DNA from: Siphonodentalium dalli
Lineage: Eukaryota > Mollusca > Scaphopoda > Gadilida > Siphonodentaliidae
Reading direction: 5' to 3'
DNA: 64,000 nt
Assembly: GCA_032622095.1 (NCBI GenBank)
Contig: CP136061.1
Span: 45,823,797-45,887,796, forward strand
Shown piece after piece: positions 55,915 to 64,000 of the stretch (positions within the stretch are counted from its first letter, which is position 1; each line of letters begins with the position of its first letter). Position numbers and translations under genes: made by a program. The notes under the pieces were generated by a model, which worked only from the letters and a program-made list of their open reading frames with translations, was not told the DNA's origin and ran no database searches.

Positions 55915-57144
55915 GGTATACTGGATACAATGAAAGATGAACCCAAAGAACCGGCCGTTATATCAAACATGCTGGATTCTTTCGACGACTTTGGCCCATT
56001 GGACACGCCAGACGTTCCGGATATGTTCGACGCACCGGAAGTTGACGATATTCTAGAAAACATCGTAGAAGGACGAGATAGTGAGGTTGACGACCAATTG
56101 GAAAACATATTAGATAGCGACGAAGTAACAGACGACTCTGACGATCCAATCGGTGACGGCGACACAATTGATGAATTATCAGATATGTTCGACGACGATT
56201 TGGTAGACGATAGCACCGACCTGGCATCTGAAATGGCGGACGTGCAGTCAGATTTGTTGGGTGATTTATCGGATCAAAATGACGATCTGGGCGACGGATC
56301 CGTAATCGGACAAATGGGGGAATTCGCAGCAGAAATGGGTGAGGTCGCATCGGAAATGGGTGAGTTTCCTGGTGAGGGTACGCATGAGTTTGATGACGGC
56401 ATGGGTGAACTTGGCGATGATAATCCTGCTGTCGATAACCTAGAAAATATGGCTGATGAGTCTGTAGAAATCGATTCTGAATTTAGTGATGTTGATGATG
56501 GCTTTAGTGATGACGTCAGTGATGGTATTATTGATGGCAGTAGTGACGTCCTTGATGATTTGAGTGATGACGTCAGTGGTGGTACTAGTGATGGCAGTAG
56601 TGACGTCATTGATGATTTGAGTGATGATATCAGTGATGGTATTAGTGATGGTATTAGTGATGGTAGTAGTGAAGTCATCGATGATTTTAATGATGACGTC
56701 AGTGATGGTTTTAGCGATACTTTTATTGACACCGGAGATAGTTTTAGTGATGTCGCTGGTGGTTTTAGTGACAGCATTGGTAATTTCGGCGATGATAGTT
56801 TTACTGAAGTTGACGTGGTCGATGCTCCTGAAATTTCGGCTGAGTTTTCTGACGATTCTTCTGCTGTTGATGGTGGTCTATTTGACGAACTCCCACAGTT
56901 GGATGATAGTGGTATTATTGGTTCGGTTTCCAGTGGCATGAGTGATGTAGTTGGTAATGTCGGCGATGCCATTGGTGATTTTTGGGAAGGTTTAGGTTTC
57001 GGCGATCCTATTAGTTCCGGAGACCTGTTTGGGGGATCGTTTGGTAAATCCCTCAGTTCTTCTGGCGAACAATTCGACGAATCTTCTGAAGGTGATTCGA
57101 CTGCAGGGTGGGGCACCCTCGGTCTGTTTGGCCGATGGCGATAA
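55915..57144 (+). CDS. Acidic Asp/Ser/Gly-rich secreted protein, main exon
   Basis: Exon 3 starts at the ATGTTACAG acceptor in phase 0 and encodes 409 residues to a TAA stop. Joined with exons 1 and 2 it gives 474 residues. It is dominated by Asp, Ser, Gly and Glu with very few basic residues until a short GLFGRWR end. The centre (about 56500-56780) is a degenerate repeat of SDDVSDG-, DGSSDV- and DDLSD-type units. No enzymatic motif is present. With a signal peptide this fits a secreted, calcium-binding, disordered protein like mollusc shell-matrix acidic proteins; that role is inferred from composition only. A candidate AATAAA lies at 57289-57294. Confidence 0.8.
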   Translation, partial: GILDTMKDEPKEPAVISNMLDSFDDFGPLDTPDVPDMFDAPEVDDILENIVEGRDSEVDDQLENILDSDEVTDDSDDPIGDGDTIDELSDMFDDDLVDDSTDLASEMADVQSDLLGDLSDQNDDLGDGSVIGQMGEFAAEMGEVASEMGEFPGEGTHEFDDGMGELGDDNPAVDNLENMADESVEIDSEFSDVDDGFSDDVSDGIIDGSSDVLDDLSDDVSGGTSDGSSDVIDDLSDDISDGISDGISDGSSEVIDDFNDDVSDGFSDTFIDTGDSFSDVAGGFSDSIGNFGDDSFTEVDVVDAPEISAEFSDDSSAVDGGLFDELPQLDDSGIIGSVSSGMSDVVGNVGDAIGDFWEGLGFGDPISSGDLFGGSFGKSLSSSGEQFDESSEGDSTAGWGTLGLFGRWR

Positions 57145-57251
57145 TGTTTCAAGGTGGTATTCCCTCACACTGTTCTTGCTCAGAGCCAGGAACCTACATC
57201 ACTAATGTAAACTCTAACCCGTCGCTTCAGACTTTTGGATAGCTGATATCC

Positions 57252-57651
57252 TTAACCCTTTACCCAACAAACCGGCCAAAAACGCCCAAATAAAGCTTCA
57301 ACAGCCTAAAATATCTTCGGTCTGTCTCAATAACACCATACAAATATGGATATCATTGGAACCGGTTCATTGACCACATTGTGATGGTTACAGTTATGCC
57401 CTGTGCCAATGCATTCTCTTATATATGCGAGTCGACCATAGGTCGCCTCGCATATTTAAGAGAATGCATTGGCCTAAAAAAAATCTTTTTTTAACACTTT
57501 TTACCATTTTTTCTTACATTCTTTAACAATTTTATAATTTTTAATGTGTTAAGCCAATGCATTCTCTTATATATGCGAGGCGACCTATGGTCGACTCGCA
57601 TATATAAGAGAATGCATTGGCACAGGGCCGTTCTGTTGGGTAAAGGGTTAA
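57252..57651. mobile_element. Double-hairpin MITE H2, full copy with TTAA ends
   Basis: Ends TTAACCCTTTACCCAACAAA and TGTTGGGTAAAGGGTTAA are inverted, followed inward by GCCCTGTGCCAATGCATTC-type hairpins at 57400-57475 and 57555-57630. Confidence 0.9.
57289..57294 (+). terminator. Candidate polyadenylation signal of the acidic gene
   Basis: AATAAA 145 bases after the stop codon; it lies within the left end of an H2 element, so the element may supply it. Confidence 0.4.
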
Positions 57652-57892
57652 CTCATTCAGTGGCTGAGCTAGATATTTATTGCACGAGTTATTGTATAGT
57701 TACGAGTGAAAGGGAGTATATGCATTTCACGAACATCTATTAAATGGTTGAGGTGTGTTTGGTGTTCAAAATCGGGACACAATCGATAACTATTTGCCAA
57801 TATATATTTTAGTTATAAATATGAGTCTTTAACAATTACCTATTTTTGAATGTGCATTTCCACACCTCGTTTCAAGCTGCAAAACAGAGTTC

Positions 57893-58160
57893 AGTACCCT
57901 CGCTACGCGATGGTTGAACGCTGCCAGCACATGTATTTTCTTAATTAAATCTAACATTTTTATTGAAGTGTTTTGCCAGTTGCAATGCATTCTGGCTTGA
58001 TCTACACATTTTCAAATGGATATGGACAGTTCAGTGTCTCAGAATAACGCAGAATGAATTGTAACCTACAAAAATCTCAAATCAATAAATGCGACATTTC
58101 TTCACATTACGTGTAGCGGTGAGTCCTGCGTAGGGGATTGAACTCTGCGTGGAGCTTGAG
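57893..58160. mobile_element. MITE of the CAGAGTTCAGTCCCCTC family
   Basis: CAGAGTTCAGTACCCTCGCTA at the left and GGGGATTGAACTCTG at the right are inverted ends; the body is AT-rich. Confidence 0.65.
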
Positions 58161-58199
58161 CTCGTGTACTAGTTTCTCCCGCCAGACAAACGTCTACAT

Positions 58200-59009
58200 A
58201 TGTGTTAAACACATTTAAAATCAAACCCGCTTTGGGTTAGAGACTTGATTTGTGATTTTGGTTCTGCTTTGGGTTAGAGACTTGATTGGTGATGCAGGCT
58301 CACGGCCCTGTTGAATGGGTACATCTGATTTCGTGGTGGTCGTTCGTGTTCATATTTCGAATATGTCCAGTCATCCCAGATACCAACACACGTAGTTCTG
58401 TTGTTTTCCATTCGCTTTAGCTAATGTAGTGCTGCTTTCCTTATTCCTCTCTCTCTCTCTCGAGTTTTCTTAATATTCATAATCCTCATCTGGTTATTTC
58501 TACTTGAAGAATATCGAGACGTTAGCTGATTTTGTATTGTTGTGCATGTATCATAATCATATATACCAACACCAAAGCATGCAGCTTTAATAAATGTTAC
58601 GTTTAGAATCTTAGCAGGACATCGTGGCATGCATGTTCGAATCTCAAAATTACGTGTATATATAAAGGGGGGATATAATAACACATGCAATCGCGTTGTG
58701 GAACATGAATGCAGGACGTTGGTTGGTCGAAACTACGTCACATGACGTCGCGCGCTGACCCCAACTAGCATCCATTTTTGTGCAGACGCAACTTGAATCG
58801 AGTCACGAGAATAACGTTGGAAATGGGCGCGTAATGCTCTTCTAATCTGCCAGTTGACTCGGTTAGTGTAAATATAAGTAATGGATGTCGATTTTGTTGC
58901 GTTGGATGGATGCAAGTTGGTATAACATTGTTGTGTAGCGTTCCACACAAAATGTCAAACCAACTCGCATCCATACTATATGGAACGCAAGCAAATCAAC
59001 ATCCATTTC
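58200..59009. other. Gene-free stretch
   Basis: A GCTTTGGGTTAGAGACTTGAT word is doubled near 58228 and 58267, a (CT)n run is at about 58447-58460, and CAACATCCATTTCTTAAAG precedes the minisatellite-like unit at 59010. No gene seen. Confidence 0.4.
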
Positions 59010-59350
59010 TTAAAGTGATGTGAAACATCCCGGCAGGGTGATCTTGTTCACAGTAATAATTTTTAGAAATATAATATCCAAGTTGACAACGCGCACAGTT
59101 ATTCTTATATATTTATTAAATAGAGTGACTGTCGATGGCGAAATCGGTTTCGTTAGTTTATCGCCAAAATTTGCGTCCCGAATCGAGTAGTAAATATTTA
59201 CAATTGAGCGTTGTTCAAACGATGTTTCTATGGAGTGATACGGTCGATTTGCTTAAAATTTTCCGCAATGTTAGTAGAATGTTACATTCCTCCAGTTGGC
59301 ATATAGCGCCCGAATATTAACTTATCAGTTTCACGCACCCGAACAAGTAC
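59010..59350 (+). repeat. Inverted copy of 7425-7772 with a single minisatellite unit
   Basis: AAAGTGATGTGAAACATCCC at 59016 is the minisatellite unit; 59095-59350 then matches 7425-7680 in reverse complement. A short open frame here (59135-59320) is interrupted in the 7 kb copy. Confidence 0.75.
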
Positions 59351-59508
59351 ATAATATGTCTTTAAATACATACTAGTAGACGGGCGATTTTTGAACTAAC
59401 TCGTCGAGATATCGCTTTTCTTTTGTTTCTTGTAATTCTCCGTAACTTTTGGGGTATTTCCAGTTGTTCCCGTCTGAACTTTTGAACAGTCGCTTGGAAG
59501 ATGTCAAT

Positions 59509-59960
59509 TTATAATTTATAGCGAGATAAAAAAAAGTGCACTTTTTTCATTTGTATGCGGTATTTTCTAAGACTCCAATAAGTCGCTCCGATGTGTAAGG
59601 CATATGACGTCCTTATATATGTATATGTCTCAATTTTGACCTCGTGTATCCCCGGCGCGTGACAGAAAGAAAACATTACTGTAATTTGATACATGCTTGA
59701 AAGTGTCGTAAACTGGGCGCTTATCTTGGTATTGCATGATGTATGGTTACATGTTGGACCAATTGTTGGTGTATATTGACACGTGACATTCGCATGCGGA
59801 ACGCTAATAAAGTGTGTGTCTCCTAACATCAATGATGAAGCATTTGATGTCCATTTTATGTCCCACTTTAATCGTTGGTCATGTTCTTGGTGTCGAATCG
59901 TTTCCTCGTAAGAATATGTCAAGAAGGAGATGGAACGGTTGTTGTTTGTGATTCAGTTTA
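59509..59960 (-). CDS. Possible exon of a secreted Cys-containing protein
   Basis: An open minus-strand frame with no identified domain. It has four Cys, three N-glycosylation sequons (NAS, NVT, NHT) and blocks RLKWDIKWTSNAS and DTHFISVPHANVTCQYTP. An AQFTTLSSMY stretch loosely resembles the AHFTTLP segment of PC-esterase proteins. It is not the strand expected from the 7 kb paralogy. The real borders are unknown; it could be spurious. Confidence 0.25.
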
Positions 59961-60312
59961 CTGCGTAATATACAATGTTCTTGATGTTGATGTATTTACG
60001 ACTTCGTAAATTGTTCAAACTAATGAGTTTCCATCTATCCTGGCTGCTGTCTCTACGTAACTTGATATATACGGGTGACAGTGCCTATACTGTTTATTGC
60101 GACACTGTATTTATCCACATATTTATACAGCTCATCGATTATATTTTATTACCATTTATCTTGTGTATGTCATAATTTTGTGTATATTTGTCAAAATAAT
60201 ATATAATCATAATTATACTCTTTATATTGTATTCCGTGATAACCTAACTAACAAAGGTATAGCGGTTGAAACTATACAACTGTAGCAAATGACAAAATGT
60301 AAAAGTGGCACA

Positions 60313-60375
60313 TAGGTCAATGCAGAGGTCAGTGCAGAGGTCAATGCAGAGGTCACTGCAGAGATCAGTGCAATG
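60313..60375 (+). repeat. Tandem repeat, 12 bp unit
   Basis: AGGTCAATGCAG-type units, about five copies with A/G and A/C variants. Confidence 0.9.
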
Positions 60376-60552
60376 GTGACGAACTTTTCCTCAGAAATCT
60401 CAGTTCTTTACAACTGGGAAACTGGACAAATATTTGGTGCCACTGACCAGCATTCATAGTAAACAAGATAACATTTCTAAACTATATATCAGTGACAATT
60501 TTGGGCTTGTCGGATTATTCATTTTCTGCAAAAATTCCACCCTGTTTGATCC

Positions 60553-61080
60553 TTAAAGATGCGGGTGGCGTTGTCGGTGGGTATGCTGTTAAAATATTCA
60601 CCTCCGTCAAAAACCACCATAAACAGAAAGAATAGTAAGATATAGACAGACTTTGTTCGTATGCCAATCGGAAATGTGGCATAAACAGTGCGTTATTGTC
60701 AATTTTCCCCCATTTGTTATGTAAACAGAAGCAAAAAACGTTACGTTACCTGGCTTTTGTTTAGATCCGGATATGGTAAACATAAAGAGCGTTATTTGTT
60801 ACTGTTTTCCTGATATGGAAATAATAAAGAGCGTTCATATCATTTTTGTGTGATTAACCAATAAAATTTCGCTGTGTTATGTAAACAGAAGCACAACTTC
60901 TGTAACACGAGCAGGCTCTTATTTACGTACACCATCGTACGTCTTGACGACAATATACTGTTTACGCGCTGATTATGTTTGGCATATGAGCGGAACTGTA
61001 TATAGTTTGGTGTTCCTTCTGTTGATGGCGATTTGAACAAATATAAATATTTCTGCAACGAACGCCGCCCGTGCCTTTAA
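60553..61080. mobile_element. TTAA-ended MITE, family B, copy 2
   Basis: TTAAAGATGCGGGTGGCG and CGCCGCCCGTGCCTTTAA ends; the internal TATGCTGTTAAAATATTCAC and CACCATAAACAGAAAGAATA match 40394-40769. A ~55-base stretch is duplicated inside (TTATGTAAACAGAAGC at about 60718 and 60877). Confidence 0.8.
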
Positions 61081-61352
61081 TGGGTATGTGTGTATATTTA
61101 ATTTTTCTCACCGACATGATTGCCGCATGATTACATTCCCTCATATCACCTCAGTTTGATAACTGTCTGCCAAAACTTGAACAAATCATCTATTCTTCTA
61201 CTTGTAACTTGTAGATAATATGATAGTAATCAGCCTAGCTGACAATGACTCTGGCGAAAGCTAGAAACAAAATTCAGCCTGTACGATTATTTTTGGTCAG
61301 TACATTTATTCAAATTGGGGAAATGTTTCACCCTATCAGACCCTCACGTCAC

Positions 61353-61495
61353 CCTGTACTATTATTTCGTACTGTACTATTATTTCGTACTGTACTATTA
61401 TTTCGTACTGTACTATTATTTTGTACTGTACTATTATTTCGTACTGTACTATTATTTCGTACTGTTCTATTATTTCGTACTGTTCTATTATTTGG
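61353..61495 (+). repeat. Tandem repeat, 18 bp unit, about eight copies
   Basis: GTACTGTACTATTATTTC repeated; the last two units have GTTCTATT. Being a multiple of three it stays open in several frames, which produces spurious ORFs. Confidence 0.95.
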
Positions 61496-61559
61496 ATCCA
61501 GGAAGTAAGGGGTATGAGTATAAAACTGTGTCCCTCTTGTGATCCTTCCATATATAGTC

Positions 61560-62487
61560 AGAGTCCGGAATATATATTTTGCTCAAAAATATTCATGTAA
61601 ATACTTTTCTAAGAAAACATAGATGGAAATAAACATCCGTGATACCTTGGATGGATAAGCTATATTGTTCTGATGTCTAAAAATAATAGTTACAAAATTT
61701 TTGAATAACAATAAAGGTAAAATAGTAGAAAACTGGGGTGCGTGATGGGTCTTGAAATTGGCCAAAATTAAAAAAATAGCCTACCTGTTTGGAATTTTTT
61801 ATGACACCATTTATCCCCTTTTTTACATCGCATATATTTTGTAATTGTTCATAATGTTCTCATTTTCCAACCAGTAATTAGTGGGGAATATTTTGTTTTT
61901 AAACAAACAGTAGCATATTTTTCTACTTTAAAAAAAATTTGGTCTGAAATTGACATCTGTTGGAAATTTTCTAACTATGGGGTACGTGACGGACTGGAAA
62001 TTTCCAACAGTTGGAAAACTTGACGTACAGTTGGAAAGTTCCAACCAAAGTGTGGTACAAACTGAATATTTTTGTTTGTTTCGTTAGGTCTGGTTCAATA
62101 GGGAGGGGTGCAGTTAGAAATGTCACGGTGGACGCCACCCCCTCAACGGTGACCCTCTAGCCAGGTCCCTGAAGCCATCTCTAAGATTATTCTAAACTAT
62201 AGCAGTTCGATATGGAGTCGAGTAACTGATACAAATAAATCCGCACACAGTGTTCGCAGCACCAACATTTTGTAACAAAAATTAGTATTCATTATTTCAG
62301 CGAAAAGAGCTTTCAAATGCATCAAAATTAGTCAAAGTTTCCTTAGACTTAATATATCGTGTGATATCACGTGTTCTAGGTGCTGGTTTACGTCGACGAT
62401 CCGGTGCAGTATTCTCCTATAGCGGAGGTTAAGCCAAGTGACCTGTTCATTTAAACTTACTAATGGCGTTGATATGTCACTATATTG
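61560..62487. other. Gene-free stretch
   Basis: AT-rich. GGAAATTTTCTAAC and TTGGAAAxTT words recur around 61960-62040. No gene or RNA seen. Confidence 0.4.
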
Positions 62488-62905
62488 AAGATGCATAATA
62501 CGAATTAACGTTCCCAATTTTGGCTGGGGGGGGGGGGGTAAAAAATATTTGATTCGAGTCGAGGAACCCACCCATCAAAGCAAAGAGTGAATATATATCG
62601 ATTTTTGAAATTTGTTATTTCCCGAGATATGTATTACATGGCAAATATTCCTCTATAACTCTAAAATTGAGTGGCTTTGGGTGTTAGATATTTGACAAAC
62701 CGGCCAAATTTTGTTGAACAATAATATGTTGATAAATAACCCGTTTTGGGCAATTTTAAACTATAGTTGACTGTGGTTAGCATTATGTTTGGGCAATTAA
62801 TCGATTCTGATAACTGAAGTGGCATGCCTTTCAAATAAAATTTGTGGTTGTTGGAATCTAATGATATGGGGACCATCGAATCGGATTGAGTACCTTTAAC
62901 CCTGT
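62488..62905 (+). repeat. R1, second near-complete copy
   Basis: From GAAGATGCATAATACG to AATCGGATTGAGTACCTTTA, with a 12-base G run at about 62527 before TAAAAAATATTTGATTCGAG. Confidence 0.8.
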
Positions 62906-64000
62906 AACCGGTTTATTCCATAGCAGATATAATATTTCTTCTGAATTCTACATGAAATGTCAGATCAAACGGGATGTTAATTGGACAAAAGACAATTTAT
63001 GCCATTGTTTACATTTCATTCGGAAGAATGGGAACTCGTCTTTTACCAACATAAACAAACGTGTTTACTACTACAGCGAAATATCTATACGTTTTTCAAC
63101 ATCAAAATGTAGATTATAGAACACCATTGTGACCCTTTCTGATATAAATATAGCATTCTTTGTTGTCATGTGGAATTAGGCCGATTACAATTTACGGAAA
63201 ATCTGAATGTAAACTCTGCTATAATAGAGAATAGAACGGATATTCAACGAACATACTCATCTGGAATAACCGATACCACAACGATACCACAAGCTGGTTT
63301 ACGTCCAATGAAACTTGGAATACATGAACATCAAAATGAAAAAAAAAATTGTATTTATTATGTCAGTGAAAACTGAGCTTTCAACAGCGGCCAGAAAATG
63401 ATCAGAAGGAAATGAAACTTGTGTTCTTGAAACTGTTGTTTTAATTCACACTTACCATTCACCACATTTGAATATGTGCATGAGTATTGTAATATTAGTG
63501 GGAAGAGAATTCAAAATTAGAGTGAATCCGTCCTTTTCCGATGCATATGAGATTTTATATATTTGAATTAAATGTAATTTTTTTTTAATTTCAATAATTC
63601 ATATTTAATGCGCCACCAACGCAGCAGTGGGATAATGGGATTTGCCTGCGAAGAACGATTTTAATTTTAATGGATCCTATTAAGAGGCTATTATGCGTAT
63701 CAGTGGTTGGCTGGTTGCAGCGAGGACAGCTTCTCCTCACACATGAGATTATTTGTACACGGTGCATGCGCCGATATATGTATATTTGGCACATAAATAA
63801 CGTAAGTGTTCCCGCCAAGTACATATCCATAGCAATACCATATATGTTACAAGTTGCACGTGGCTATATATGGCTAAAATCGCAGACTGCGGTTTGAGCT
63901 AATATCAATATCTTCTTTTTGAAGACTGCTAATACCATGCCCATGATGTAAACGATATGCATGGGGTGTAGCGGCAGTGGTCTGAACTGTAACCCCCCCC
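62906..64000. other. Window end, no supported gene
   Basis: Short frames only. A stretch at 63100-63320 shares words with 4010-4220 and 24740-24780 (ACACCATTGTGACC, GCTGGTTTACGTxCAA). The window ends in a poly(C) run. Confidence 0.4.

Noticed and set aside
55902-57152. Ser/Pro-rich minus-strand ORFs opposite the acidic exon (292, 130 and 104 codons)
   Set aside because: Mirror frames forced open by GAT/AGT-rich codons; the plus strand has the splice sites, stop and signal exon.
61245-61542. Repetitive LYYYFV-type protein
   Set aside because: It is the 18 bp tandem repeat, open because 18 is a multiple of three.

Overview
This is eukaryotic, intron-containing, AT-rich, repeat-dense DNA. The repeat mix (BEL/Pao, APE-type LINEs, a Ngaro-type DIRS element, many TTAA-ended and hairpin MITEs, ATGGCGGCC-rich repeats, tandem ~140-180 bp units) and a candidate Asp/Ser-rich secreted protein suggest a marine lophotrochozoan, most likely a mollusc. 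That assignment is an inference; no host gene here fixes the taxon.

Layout. 0-5.5 kb: BEL/Pao pol and LTR remnant, one exon of a PC-esterase-like gene (minus strand), a ~29 bp minisatellite in two arrays that flips orientation, and a decayed gag fragment. 7.2-8.3 kb: inverted repeats and the first coding exon of the PC-esterase-like gene (type II membrane protein), with splice phases matching the exon at 2.2-2.6 kb. 9-16 kb: dispersed and tandem repeats. 16.3-21.2 kb: a 4.86 kb imperfect palindrome whose outer ~1.1 kb arms are nearly identical and whose inner arms are two diverged, convergent copies of an unknown coding sequence. 21.5-28 kb: a LINE tail, two related ORFs of unknown family, MITEs and tandem repeats. 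28.1-40.2 kb: a nested structure in which a LINE (minus strand), flanked by ~165 bp direct duplications, is split by an apparently intact 7.9 kb Ngaro element (A1-ORFs-B1-A2-B2) with SGNH hydrolase, gag, RT-RNase H and tyrosine recombinase ORFs. 40.4-46 kb: MITEs and a second LINE tail. 46.9-57.1 kb: a three-exon gene for a predicted secreted, extremely acidic Asp/Ser/Gly-rich protein (474 aa if the first in-frame Met is used), its introns full of MITEs. 57-64 kb: more MITEs, minisatellites and a possible exon.

How parts work together. The Ngaro ORFs form one retrotransposition unit: gag packages RNA, RT-RNase H copies it, the recombinase integrates it, and the split repeats allow a circular intermediate to be rebuilt. 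In its 3' part five hairpins share the loop motif CAAGTAG while their stems differ in compensatory ways, which looks like a conserved RNA or DNA signal. The acidic gene is the clearest host gene; its composition resembles mineral-binding matrix proteins. Coordinates of repeat edges were read by eye and may be off by several bases.
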